A stretch of DNA of 64,000 nt, from the NCBI GenBank assembly GCA_028753945.1, contig JAPNXP010000014.1, forward strand, positions 62,001-126,000. The letters are read 5' to 3'. The DNA comes from Hexactinellida sp. DTS-2022. Its lineage: Eukaryota > Porifera > Hexactinellida. The notes beneath the pieces are model-generated. The model did not search any database, was not told the origin of the DNA, and saw only the letters and a list, made by a program, of their open reading frames with translations. Below are positions 50,501 through 63,283 of the stretch, piece by piece; within the stretch, counting starts at the first letter, position 1; the number at the start of each line of letters is the position of its first letter. The position numbers were made by a program, and so were the translations under genes.

Positions 50501-51706
50501 TTATATCCACTTTATAATATTGTACGCATTTTGCGTACAATATACAGCACATTATATACAGTAGACCTTCGTTGGGATTCGAAATTCATTATATCCACTT
50601 TATAATATTGTACGCATTTTGCGTACAATATACAGCACATTATATACAGTGGACCTTTGTTGAGATTCGAAATTCATTATATCCACTTTATAATATTGTA
50701 CGCATTTTGCGTACAATATACAGCACATTATATACAGTAGACCTTCGTTGAGATTCGAAATTTATTATATCCACTTTATAATATTGTACGCATTTTGCGT
50801 ACAATATACAGCACATTATATACAGTGGACCTTCGTTGAGATTCGAAATTCATTATATCCACTTTATAATATTGTACGCATTTTGCGTACAATATACAGC
50901 ACATTATATACAGTGGACCTTTGTTGAGATTCGAAATTCATTATATCCACTTTATAATATTGTACGCATTTTGCGTACAATATACAGCACATTATATACA
51001 GTAGACCTTCGTTGAGATTCGAAATTTATTATATCCACTTTATAATATTGTACGCATTTTGCGTACAATATACAGCACATTATTTACAGTGGACCTTCGT
51101 TGGGATTCGAAATTTATTATATCCACTTTATAATATTGTACGCATTTTGCGTACAATATACAGCACATTATATACAGTGGACCTTCGTTGAGATTCGAAA
51201 TTCATTATATCCACTTTATAATATTGTACGCATTTTGCGTACAATATACAGCACATTATATACAGTAGACCTTCGTTGGGATTCGAAATTTATTATATCT
51301 ACTTTATAATATTGTACGCATTTTGCGTACAATATACAGCACATTATATACAGTAGACCTTCGTTGGGATTCGAAATTTATTATATCTACTTTATAATAT
51401 TGTACGCATTTTGCGTACAATATACAGCACATTATATACAGTAGACCTTCGTTGAGATTCGAAATTCATTATATCCACTTTATAATATTGTACGCATTTT
51501 GCGTACAATATACAGCACATTATATACAGTAGACCTTCGTTGGGATTCGAAATTTATTATATCTACTTTATAATATTGTACGCATTTTGCGTACAATATA
51601 TAGCACATTATATACAGTAGACCTTCGTTGAGATTCGAAATTCATTATATCCACTTTATAATATTGTACGCATTTTGCGTACAATATACAGCACATTATT
51701 TACAGT
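41534..51706. repeat. 88-bp satellite array, unit C (about 116 monomers)
   Basis: The left end is as in unit B and the right end carries the ATATCTACTT variants seen in unit A. Blocks resembling B's array recur shifted by 9080 and then 9344 bp (three extra monomers). At 46.3-49.7 kb the variant string containing ACATAATATACAG (46415 and 48439 region) repeats at 2024 bp (23 monomers), later 1936 bp (22). Confidence 0.97.
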
Positions 51707-52537
51707 GTTACGACTACAAGCTCTATAATGCATACTTAACAGCTGATAGTTTTATCACCTTTTGAGAGGGAAGATATGAATATCTACTTAGATATTATAA
51801 CTTGTTCCTAGATACAGTATTTTCTATCTCCCTGCCAAATTTCAAGCCTGTAGCTCTTACCAGTTCCTCAATCAATTCTGACCAAACAAACAAACATACA
51901 AAAAAATAAAAAAATCATTGTGATTTAATATATAACTGTGCACATACCAGTGTCCATTATGAATCTCCTCGCGACGCTTAGCGCTATCTGTCCCGACTCT
52001 TTCATGACGTCACCGAGCTTGCCGGTCAGCTTGAGGTCCCCAGTCCCCTTATCCGACCTCCTAATTGGAACTGACTCTATGTAGAGGGTGGACCCCCCCA
52101 TTGAGGTCCACGCGAGACCCATGACCACCCCCGGAGGTGTCAAGTGGTACAGGCGATCTGAGGGGAAGACTGGCTTGCCAACGTAGTCGGACAGGTTGTC
52201 AGAAGTTATCTGTAACGGAACTGTATTATGTACCATGGATATATAAGGGTAGGGGAATATACAAATTCGGGCGTTAGTGTTGTAGTTAGAAAAGGTATAA
52301 TGCATAGTCCAACAATACTAAAGCTATTCCATAGAGCCTCGTTAGTAGGAACACCAGGGGACCGTCAAAATGTGTACGCCTTATCCGGAATTCGTATTAA
52401 CTAATATCATTTACATTTGTACTGAAAAGGCTTTTAAGGGGACTGAAATAGTGTTCATATTACCCGTGTTCGTATTAGCGAGGTTCTACTGTATTCCCAT
52501 TTGAATATTGGTCCCATTGCCTTACCCCAATGTGTCC

Positions 52538-52758
52538 CTATACAAGTGACAGGGTATATAGGATACCCATACATAGGGGGTATATAGGGTACCTATACAA
52601 GTGACAGGGTATATAGGATACCCATACATAGGGGGTATATAGGGTACCTATACAAGTGACAGGGTATATAGGATACCCATACATAGGGGGTATATAGGGT
52701 ACCCATACAAGTGACAGGGTATATAGGGTCCCCATACAAAAGGGACTATATATAGGAT
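52538..52758. repeat. 55-bp VNTR, four units, unit C
   Basis: CTATACAAGTGACAGGGTAT starts at 52538, 52593 and 52648, with a variant (CCATACAAGTG) at 52703. The spacing is exactly 55. Fewer units at the matching site in A, B and D. Confidence 0.9.
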
Positions 52759-53029
52759 ACCTGTATGGGTCCGGTGTCCCCTGTCTCCACGAGGTGTCGT
52801 GCCGACTTCCGGAGTATCCGGTCCAGCTGTTTCTGCAGATTCCTAACTCCGCTTTCTCTGCAATACCGACTTATGAGGGCAGGCAGCACTGAGTCAGAGA
52901 GAGAGATCTGATTGGTCAGCACGCCGCTCTGACGTAGTGCCTCCGGGATTAAGTGGCGCCTCGCTATCTCCACCTGCGTAGCAACCATATAAGCACTCTG
53001 GAATGTGTGATAACCGTAATGCGGTATGG

Positions 53030-53070
53030 TTCGACTTTTACTTTTACTGTTCACTTTTACTGTTCACACA
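53030..53070. other. Junction between LONP1 intron (unit C) and CHD exon 15 (unit D)
   Basis: Left of here the sequence follows the LONP1 intron (AATGCGGTATGGTTC); right of it, the CHD exon end TTCACACAGCAG and its intron. Between them CTTTTACTGTTCA occurs twice in tandem (about 53041-53066), filler or templated insertion at the breakpoint. Confidence 0.8.
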
Positions 53071-53571
53071 GCAGGTTAGTGTCAGTTTGTTACACCTGTG
53101 AGGTTAGTGTCAGTTTATAACACCTGTGTGAGGTTAGTGTCAGTTTATAACACTGTTTATACAGTCGAAACAGATTTTTTTCTAACTAACTAATAATTCT
53201 AAATGTGTAAGAAATTCCAATTTTGTTTTATTTTCAATCGGTTTATTTATAATAACTATCGGATTTTTCTTACTTTATTTCCATGCAAAGAATTGGCTAA
53301 AAAAACAATTTCAACTATATATATGTGTAAACTCTGTGTCAGTATATAAACCTGTATATGAGGACGTTTATAACACTTGTGTATAACCCCTTTTGCAGAT
53401 GTACCAGCCGGGAGTGACGTCACAGGGGGCTGGGGGCTCCCAGACTATCCTTATGGCGCCTCAGACCGGAGGGGGCGGCGGGAACTATTTCATAGCGGCA
53501 CACCCCCAACAGGGGACAGGACAGACATTCCTGCTACACCAGCCCCAGCCACAGGTATGTTAATAGGGAGT

Positions 53572-53758
53572 TAGTTAGTTAGGTACATAGTTAGATTGTT
53601 TGTTTGTTTGTTTGTTTGTTGGATGGTTGGTTAGTTAGTTAGTTTGTTTGTTTGTTTGTTTGTTTGTTTGTTTGTTTGTTTGTTAGTTTGTTTGTTTGTT
53701 TGTTTGTTTGTTAGTTTATCTGTCTGTCTGTTAGTTAGTTAGTTAGGTAGTTAGATTG
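53572..53758. repeat. GTTT/GTTA tract, unit D copy
   Basis: Counterpart of 9068-9262, with different block lengths. Confidence 0.85.
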
Positions 53759-53762
53759 TTTA

Positions 53763-53993
53763 TTGTTAATCGGGTGGCATACGAAGGCTCGCAATAATAT
53801 GAAACCACAAGTTGGTGCCACAACTCAGCTTCTAGTTCCACCAATCAGAAGCTGGGTTGCCTGTCGGAACTTGGGGATCGGTCTGATTGGCTGGATCCCT
53901 GAAAGCACAGGAACAATCCGAGAGTCCTCCGTCCTGAGGTCCCAGAGGCCTCAGGCCTGAAACACCTCTCCACATTCCTAACGACCCATAGCA
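53763..53993. other. GC-rich intronic segment, unit D copy
   Basis: Copy of the 9270-9500 segment. I see no substitutions over the shared 65-codon stretch. Function unknown. Confidence 0.4.
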
Positions 53994-54845
53994 GCGCTAT
54001 GACAACCATTCCATATAGCAAGAATACTGTGTATCCCTCCCATTGCCCGTTATACTAATTGAGATATATATTGTGGCCTACTGTGTATACAGTCAACTTC
54101 AAATCGATTGATCGAAAAAATGTCATTTGTTGGTATTAACTAAGGTTCAGCTGTACTAGAATATGAATATAGAATATAGAAAATTCGAATTAACTGGTTC
54201 GTATAACGAGGTTCTACTGTTATAATACTAGAATATTAATATTGACCAAATTTATCATAACTATTGACTTAAAATAATCAAACAACTTAATTATGCTAGA
54301 ACATCCAAAATTGACCCAATTAACCACATATTTGTATTTACCCTATTGGCAGTTGAGTTTCTATAAAAACGCAATTAAGTGGAGTGTCTATTTATAGAAT
54401 TCTATAATATTCCTTAGGGTGTCCAACAAAAGGCGGGCTCGCAGATTATAATCGGATCCAACAAATCCAGCCAATCGATAGTCGCGCTGCAGCCTCAAGC
54501 GACAGCCACTTCCGGGACACAAGTGGCACAAGTGGCACAAGGTGTGACACAATTGGTGGTCCAAGCCAAGGCACCTGGAAATGTGTCGCTGGAAGGCGCC
54601 AGAATAGTGGTACAACAACCGACACCTGTCACCTCCACTATTCACATAGACTGACAATATTATCTGAACTAGTTTGTGTATTAAGTAGTAACACCTTGAG
54701 TACCAAGTGGCACATAAAGTGGCATATTAAAGGGACACAATAGTACCAAATTCTACATTCATAAACCAGAGGTATTGCCTAGGAATTTGAGATTTAACAC
54801 CTTTACAAGTGGCACAAAAGGTGGCACATTAAAGGGACACAATAG

Positions 54846-55202
54846 TTACCAAATTTTACATTCATTAACCATCCTAACAACCAGAGGTATCTCCTTAGGA
54901 ATGTGTGATTTTAATCCCAGGAACAACACCAGTGAATACTCGGGGGGAATAATCTCGATTATTGCGCGGGCGTACAAATGTGTCGGTGTGTCGTCTTTGC
55001 CCAAAAGTGTCGCAATCGAAGGTGTCACATCCGAATCCTCGATTTGTAGCCTGAGAGGGTGTTTGGCCAATAGGATTGTTCCTATTTTCTGTAGCTGGTT
55101 TAGCGACACAATAATTGTGTCGGTGAACTTTAGGATTATAAGTTCGGTTCTAACACCATTCAGCGAGTAAACTGATTGGTTGGATTCCGGCGGGAGGGAC
55201 AT
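54846..55202 (-). CDS. PSMG3: PSMG3, unit D, second intact copy
   Basis: 118 residues, ATG at 55202 and TAA at 54846. The predicted protein is the same as unit A's. It keeps its upstream region and the 102-bp duplication after the stop. Both intact copies therefore could supply the chaperone; whether both are expressed is not visible. Confidence 0.8.
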   Translation of the reverse strand: MSLPPESNQSVYSLNGVRTELIILKFTDTIIVSLNQLQKIGTILLAKHPLRLQIEDSDVTPSIATLLGKDDTPTHLYARAIIEIIPPEYSLVLFLGLKSHIPKEIPLVVRMVNECKIW

Positions 55203-55234
55203 CTGCGACACAATTATAACACCTAACTATGCAA

Positions 55235-55266
<32 letters not shown>

Positions 55267-55412
55267 TAAACAGGATAATTGGAACTGAAACCAATTAAGA
55301 GGAGGGGACAGATTACATTTAAACGGAGTGAAAATATTTAATCAAAAATCTAAAAGATTGCTAAGTGAAAAGCGTACCAAACAACACAAACAAACAACAA
55401 CAACAACAACAA

Positions 55413-58400
55413 CTAAAATGCAATACCAAACACTTCTCTGTATTCTGACACGAAATGTATTTCCAGACCTGCCTTAATAGAATCCGACAGATCATAGAAA
55501 TCGCTTTGATTGGCTGACGGCAGAATTATCCGCTTAACACCTTCTCTCTTAGCCGCGATTAATTTCTCTTTTATCCCACCGACCGGAAGTACCTTTCCTA
55601 GAGAGATTAATCATAAAGTCACACCTCTGTAGAGAGATTAATCATAAAGTCACACCTCTATAGAGAGATTAATCATAAAGTCACACCTCTATAGAGAGAT
55701 TAATCATATATTCACACCTCTATAGAGAGATTAATCATATATTCACACCTCCATAGAGGGATTAATCATATATTCACACCTCTATAGAGGGATTAATCAT
55801 ATATTTACACCTCTATAGTGGTTCCGGAAATAAAGTTCCTATCCAACATTTGGAAAACGAATTTCACAATAACATGAATTTAAGCAAATACTAAGAATTT
55901 GATTAATTAATTAACTTAACGAACCTTTGCTAGTAAATATGGTCCAAAAACTAAGTATTTATTTATCAACAAGAACTAAACAAGTATTAATTAACCGGAA
56001 CTGTTGACGGTACACACGAGACTGTGCCTATAAATAGAACTAACCTGTGAGAGAAATCTCGCCAGTCATCGCGAGATCCGGTTTCACGGGGCGTCCGGTA
56101 GCTAGCGACAGCAGAGAGGTAACCATGGTAACGCCAGCGGAGGGACCGTCTTTGGGAGTGGCCCCCTCCGGGACATGCAAATGCACCGCATTCCGATCGA
56201 AGTACTCCGTATCCGGGCAAACGTCAGCTATAAATAGAGGACAAAGCAATCAAATAAATTATTCTTATTTCTTTATGATAGCGATTCCCAACCGTTTAAA
56301 AATATCCGGAAAAACTAACAAACAAACAACCATCCAACAATCTAGTGTTCTCTAGTAGTAAGCTCGCCTTTTAGCAAGCAAATTAGTGTAAAATGCGACT
56401 TGCTATTATGCGAACACCACTGTATGTATAATTAGTATATAATCACGCTATTATAGCCAGGTAACAATAATTACAGTTTAGTCAAGATCTGCAACTTTAT
56501 AATATTGTACGCATTTTGCGTACAATATACAGCACATTATATACAGTAGACCTTCGTTGGGATTCGAAATTTATTATATCCACTTTATAATATTGTACGC
56601 ATTTTGCGTACAATATACAGCACATTATATACAGTAGACCTTCGTTGGGATTCGAAATTCATTATATCCACTTTATAATATTGTACGCATTTTGCGTACA
56701 ATATACAGCACATTATATACAGTGGACCTTCGTTGAGATTCGAAATTCATTATATCCACTTTATAATATTGTACGCATTTTGCGTACAATATACAGCACA
56801 TTATTTACAGTGGACCTTCGTTGGGATTCGAAATTTATTATATCCACTTTATAATATTGTACGCATTTTGCGTACAATATACAGCACATTATTTACAGTG
56901 GACCTTCGTTGAGATTCGAAATTCATTATATCCCTTTATAATATTGTACGCATTTTGCGTACAATATACAGCACATTATATACAGTAGACCTTCGTTGAG
57001 ATTCGAAATTCATTATATCCACTTTATAATATTGTACGCATTTTGCGTACAATATACAGCACATTATATACAGTAGACCTTCGTTGAGATTCGAAATTCA
57101 TTATATCCACTTTATAATATTGTACGCATTTTGCGTACAATATACAGCACATTACATACAGTAGACCTTCGTTGGGATTCGAAATTTATTATATCCACTT
57201 TATAATATTGTACGCATTTTGCGTACAATATACAGCACATTATATACAGTAGACCTTCGTTGAGATTCGAAATTCATTATATCCCTTTATAATATTGTAC
57301 GCATTTTGCGTACAATATACAGCACATTATATACAGTAGACCTTCGTTGAGATTCGAAATTCATTATATCCACTTTATAATATTGTACGCATTTTGCGTA
57401 CAATATACAGCACATTATATACAGTAGACATTCGTTGAGATTCGAAATTCATTATATCCCTTTATAATATTGTACGCATTTTGCGTACAATATACAGCAC
57501 ATTATATACAGTAGACCTTCGTTGAGATTCGAAATTCATTATATCCACTTTATAATATTGTACGCATTTTGAGTACAATATACAGCACATTATATACAGT
57601 AGACATTCGTTGAGATTCGAAATTCATTATATCCACTTTATAATATTGTACGCATTTTGCGTACAATATACAGCACATTATATACAGTAGACATTCGTTG
57701 AGATTCGAAATTCATTATATCCACTTTATAATATTGTACGCATTTTGCGTACAATATACAGCACATTATATACAGTAGACCTTCGTTGAGATTCGAAATT
57801 CATTATATCCCTTTATAATATTGTACGCATTTTGCGTACAATATACAGCACATTATATACAGTAGACCTTCGTTGGGATTCGAAATTTATTATATCCACT
57901 TTATAATATTGTACGCATTTTGCGTACAATATACAGCACATTATATACAGTAGACCTTCGTTGAGATTCGAAATTCATTATATCCCTTTATAATATTGTA
58001 CGCATTTTGCGTACAATATACAGCACATTATATACAGTAGACCTTCGTTGAGATTCGAAATTCATTATATCCACTTTATAATATTGTACGCATTTTGCGT
58101 ACAATATACAGCACATTATATACAGTAGACCTTCGTTGAGATTCGAAATTCATTATATCCCTTTATAATATTGTACGCATTTTGCGTACAATATACAGCA
58201 CATTATATACAGTAGACCTTCGTTGAGATTCGAAATTCATTATATCCACTTTATAATATTGTACGCATTTTGAGTACAATATACAGCACATTATATACAG
58301 TAGACCTTCGTTGGGATTCGAAATTTATTAGATCCACTTTATAATATTGTACGCATTTTGCGTACAATATACAGCACATTATATACAGTAGACCTTCGTT

Positions 58401-61400
58401 GGGATTCGAAATTTATTATATCCACTTTATAATATTGTACGCATTTTGCGTACAATATACAGCACATTATATACAGTGTTACGACTACAAGCTCTATAAT
58501 ATAATGCATACTTAACAGATGATAGTTTTATCACCTTTTGAGAGGGAAGATATGAATATCTACTTAGATATTAGAACTTGTTCCTAGATACAGTATTTTC
58601 TATCTCCCTGCCAAATTTCAAGCCTGTAGCTCTTTCCTCAATCAATTCTGACCAAACAAACAAACAAACAAAAAAATAAAAAAATCATTGTGATTTAATA
58701 TATAACTGTGCACATACCAGTGTCCATTATGAATCTCCTCGCGACGCTTAGCGCTATCTGTCCCGACTCTTTCATGACGTCACCGAGCTTGCCGGTCAGC
58801 TTGAGGTCCCCAGTCCCCTTATCCGACCTCCTAATTGGAACTGACTCTATGTAGAGGGTGGAGCCCCCCATCGAGGTCCATGCGAGACCCATGACCACCC
58901 CCGGAGGTGTCAAGTGGTACAGACGATCTGACGGGAAGACGGGCTTGCCAACGTAGTCGGACAGGTTGTCAGAAGTTATCTGTAACGGAACTGTATTATG
59001 TACCATGGATAAATAAGGGATAGGGGAATATACAAATTCGGGCTTTATTGTTGTGGTTAGAAAAGCTATAATGCATAGTCCAACAATACTAAAGCTATTC
59101 CATAGAGCCTCGTTAGTAGGAATGTACACCAAGGGGACCGTCAAAATGTGTACGCCTTATCCGGAATTCGTATAAACCAATATGATTTGTATTGAAAAGG
59201 CTTTGAAGGGGACTGAAATAGTGTTCGTATTAACAGAATTTCGTATTAGCCGTGTTCGTATTAGCGAGGTTCTACTGTATCCCCATTTGGTTAATGGACC
59301 ATTCCCTTACCCCAATGTGTCCCTATACAAGTGACAGGGCATATAGGGTCCCCATACAATAGGGACTATATATAGGGTACCCATACAAGTGACAGGGTAT
59401 ATAGGGTCCCCATACAATAGGGACTATATATAGGATACCTGTATGGGTCCGGTGTCCCCTGTCTCCACCAGGTGTCGTGCCGACTTCCGGAGTATCCGGT
59501 CCAGCTGTTTCTGCAGATTCCTAACTCCGCTTTCTCTGCAATACCGACTTATGAGGGCAGGCAGCACTGAGTCAGAGAGAGAGATCTGATTGGTCAGCAC
59601 GCCGCTCTGACGTAGTGCCTCCGGGATTAAGTGGCGCCTCGCTATCTCCACCTGCGTAGCAACCATATAAGCACTATGGAATGTGTGTATAACCGTAATG
59701 CGGTATGGTTCTACATTTACTTTGCCGACTATACTATAGTATATGGCCCAGTTCTAATTTGTTTTAAATTGCAAAAATTTCGAACAAAATAGGAAATAGT
59801 ACGACTTTCCTTTTACAATTGTAGGAACATTGATTCAAGCCTGGTTTTTATCATATTCATGGTTTAGCAACGCTAAATTCGAACTACAGTCGACTCCGCT
59901 TAATTAATTAATCGGGTCAAAATTTCACAGGATTTATAAGACGGAATTACATATTGGCTTAAATATTTTCGGATAATAGATTTCTCTGCTTAATCGGGTC
60001 AAAGTAACCTGGTCCCGAGGTGACTCTATTTCGACTGTACAGGTGACTCAATTCCCAAACATTTAATACAGTCAGTTTGACCCGATTAAGTGGAGAAATC
60101 TATTAACCGGTGGCTCTATTAAGCAGACCTGACTATAGTCCTTATTCTCATTATCCCAACTATTCCCTACTGCCCCCCCCCCCCCCTACCTTTTCCTCTG
60201 CTATGTACCCAGACACGTGTATAACTTCCATTCTATCCAGCAGCGGACCAGGGATTGTGTCGGTAACGTTTGCAGTGCCTATAAATAGAACTCTGGACAG
60301 GTCGATGGGAACATCCAGATAGTGGTCCAGGAAGTTCCTGTTCTGCTCCGGGTCCAGCAGCTCTAGGAGGGCGGAGGCCGGGTCCCCCTGGTACCCCCGA
60401 CCCAGCTTGTCGATCTCGTCAATCAGGATAAGCGGGTTCTCAGTCTGAACCTAAGTAATGGGATATAGAGAGATTACAATATGACATCAATATAAATATA
60501 AGTTATAACTGAGATTATATTAAAAGTCGAAACCGGATCAACGAACTACTGATTTTGCCGAATAATTATTCAATCGAATAATGATAGCTAAACATTCTAG
60601 ATATAATATTTTCAAACCCAATATTCAAAATGCGTTCGCCTTTTATATTGAAAAGACTTTGAAGGGCACTGAAATAGTGTTGTATTAAGTATTAACCGTG
60701 TTCCTACTAACGATATTCTACTATATCTGGTTGCACCTTGATATTAACCTGAGACTACCTAGAACTGACATAACTCTACCTATAAGCTATACACTATACA
60801 CTTATATAATTATAACCCTACCACTAATGCTACTACACTTATTACTCTACCTTTTTGAGTGCCTGCACCACCTTGCCGGGCATGGCGCCCACATAGGTGC
60901 GTCTGTGTCCCTTTATCTCCGCCACGTCCGAGAGCCCCCCCACGCTAAACCGGAAGTACTCCCGATTAAGCGCGCGGGCAATGGACCGGCCTATGGAGGT
61001 CTTGCCCACACCGGGGGGTCCGCAGAAACAGAGGATCCTCCCCTGTGTGCCCCCCCTAAGCTTGGATACCGCTATGAACTCAAGAATGCGCTTCTTTATA
61101 TCCTCTAGACCGTAATGGTCCTGTTCTAGGATAATGCTGGCTTCTGATAGGTCGAATCGCTCGTTACTGGACTGGCCCCAAGGAATGCTGGTTAGCCAAT
61201 CGAGATAGTTTCTAGTTACGCTAAATTCAGAACTTTGTGTCCAGCAGCGACAACTTAGTTAGTTCCTCCTCAAACACCTCTGCCACGTGCTCAGGGGGAG
61301 ACAGCTGGAGTAAACAACAACAGGTAAACAACAAGTAAACAACGAGTCAACAAACAAACTAACTAAAGAACTAACTAAGTAACTTACTATCGAACGAACT

Positions 61401-61775
61401 AACTAATTAATTAACTAGAAGTTTGTTCGTTTGATCGTTCGTTCGTTCGTTAGTTGTTACTTGCTTACTTACTTACTTACTTAGTTCGTTCGTCCGTTCG
61501 TTCGTTCGTTAGCTAGTTCGTTCGTTAGTTAACTAGTTAGTTAGTTAGTTAGTTAACTAGTTAGTTAGTTAACTAGTTAGTTAGTTCGTTAGTTAACTAG
61601 TTAGTTAGTTAGTTAACTAGTTAGTTAGTTAACTAGTTAGTTAGTTCGTTAGTTAACTAGTTAGTTAGTTATTTACCTTTTTCATTTTCCCCATGAACTT
61701 ATCCCTCAGCTGCTCCTTATCGTCCTTCTCGAGTCCCAATTCCTTCCGTATAATTCTCAGCTGTTCCATGAGGAG
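55413..61775 (-). pseudogene. LONP1: LONP1 unit D, frameshifted
   Basis: Exons in coding order: 61775-61677 (broken, fused to PSMG3 of unit E), 61304-60851, 60450-60190, 59651-59439, 58979-58718, 56227-56045 and 55597-55413. The Walker A exon is 454 nt instead of 456: CAGAACTTTGTG replaces CAGAACTGTTTGTG near 61232. This shifts the frame early in the exon, before the P-loop, so no ATPase can be read through. The other exons are open. Confidence 0.9.
56494..58477. repeat. 88-bp satellite array, unit D (about 22 monomers)
   Basis: Shortest complete array. The left end is like unit A's. Many monomers have ATATCCCTTTATAAT (87 bp), alternating with 88-bp ones. Two carry TTTTGAGTAC, breaking the palindrome (about 57571 and 58270), and some read GTAGACATTCG. 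Confidence 0.97.
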
Positions 61776-61956
61776 GTGTCACATCCGAATCCTCGATTTG
61801 TAGCCTGAGAGGGTGTTTGGCCAATAGGATAGTTCCTATTTTCTGTAGCTGGTTTAGCGACACAATAATTGTGTCGGTGAACTTCAGGATTATAAGTTCG
61901 GTTCTAACACCATTCAGCGAGTAAACTGATTGGTTGGATTCCGGCGGGAGGGACAT
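61776..61956 (-). pseudogene. PSMG3: PSMG3 5' part (codons 1-60), unit E, fused to LONP1 of unit D
   Basis: ATG at 61956. Third instance of the same junction base (61775/61776). The out-of-frame stop is at 61717. Confidence 0.85.
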
Positions 61957-62169
61957 CGCGACACAATTCTAACACCTAACTATGCAAAGTATAAACAACA
62001 ACAACAATAAACAGGCTAATTGGAACTGGAACCAATTAAGTGGAGGGGACAGATTACATTTAAACGGAGTGAAAATATTTAATCAAAAATCTAAAAGATT
62101 GCTAAGTGAAAAGCGTACCAAACAAACAAACAAACAAACAAACAAACAACAACAACAACAACAACACAA

Positions 62170-63017
62170 CTAAAATGCAATACCAAACACTTCTCTGTAT
62201 TCTGACACGAAATGTATTTCCAGACCGGCCTTAATAGAATCCGACAGATCATAGAAATCGCTTTGATTGGCTGACGGCAGAATTATCCGCTTAACGCCTT
62301 CTCTCTTAGCCGCGATTAATTTCTCTTTTATCCCACCGACCGGAAGTACCTTTCCTAGAGAGATTAATCATAAAGTCACACCTCTATAGAGAGATTAATC
62401 ATATATTCACACCTCCATAGAGGGATTAATCATATATTCACACCTCTATAGAGGGATTAATCATATATTCACACCTCCATAGAGGGATTAATCATAAAGT
62501 CACACCTCTATAGAGGGATTAATCATATATTCACACCTCTATAGAGAGATTAATCATATATTCACACCTCTATAGAGGGATTAATCATATATTCACACCT
62601 CTAAAGTGGTTCCCATAACAGGGGATACGAAATACAGTCCCTATCCCTCATTTGTAAAACGCCAAAAGTAAATTTGACTAATCAATTAACTAAACTTAAC
62701 GAACCTATTGTTAATGAATTAACCTGAATTAACCTGAATTAACAGGAACTAAGCACGTATTAAAAGGAAATAAGCACATATTAACCGTTATTGTTGACGG
62801 TACACACGAAACTGTGTCTATAATTAGAACTCACCTGTGAGAGAAATCTCGCCAGTCATCGCGAGATCCGGTTTGACGGGGCGTCCGGTAGCTAGCGACA
62901 GCAGAGAGGTAACCATGGTAACGCCAGCGGAGGGACCGTCTTTGGGAGTGGCCCCCTCCGGGACATGCAAATGCACCGCATTCCTATCGAAGTACTCCGT
63001 ATCCGGGCAAACGTCAG
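62170..63017 (-). CDS. LONP1: LONP1 last two exons, unit E (rest outside window)
   Basis: Exons 63017-62835 ([17 protein letters not shown], with the catalytic Ser) and 62354-62170 (GGIKEK with the catalytic Lys, ending VFGIAF and TAG). Donor GTGAG as in B and C. Upstream exons lie beyond the satellite, right of 64000. This is the only unit here that could still belong to a full-length gene. Confidence 0.88.
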
Positions 63018-63283
63018 CTATAAATAGAGGACAAAGCAATCAAATAAATTATTCTTATTTCTTTATGATAGCGATTCCCAACCGTTTAAAAATATCCGGA
63101 AAAACTAACAAACAAACAACCATCCAACAATCTAGTGTTCTCTAGTAGTAAGCTCGCCTTTTAGCAAGCAAATTAGTGTAAAATGCGACTTGCTATTATG
63201 CGAACACCACTGTATGTATAATTAGTATATAATCACGCTATTATAGCCAGGTAACAATAATTACAGTTTAGTCAAGATCTGCA

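Larger units (their letters stand above)
40420..52973 (-). pseudogene. LONP1: LONP1 unit C, only four 3' exons remain
   Basis: Exons in coding order: 52973-52761, 52209-51948, 41267-41085 and 40604-40420. The Walker A and Walker B exons are absent, because the intron upstream of 52973 runs into CHD gene sequence near 53035-53060. What remains encodes the AAA+ lid helices and the protease domain with Ser and Lys. It has no ATPase core and no start, so it is a pseudogene unless spliced to exons further right. Confidence 0.88.
53061..54654 (+). pseudogene. CHD4: CHD 3' fragment, unit D (end of exon 15, exons 16 and 17)
   Basis: Holds the last bases of exon 15 (to 53074), exon 16 (53399-53554) and exon 17 (54418-54654, TGA 54652-54654), with intervening introns nearly the same as at 8.57-10.14 kb. 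Exon 17 is 9 bp longer by an in-frame repeat of Val-Ala-Gln (TQVAQVAQG). It has no upstream exons or promoter, so it is a non-functional copy of the end of the remodeller gene. It marks unit D as derived from the CHD-proximal (unit A-like) end. Confidence 0.9.

Noticed and set aside
52538-52735. 65-codon Tyr/Pro-rich frame on the - strand
   Set aside because: It is only the translation of the 55-bp VNTR.
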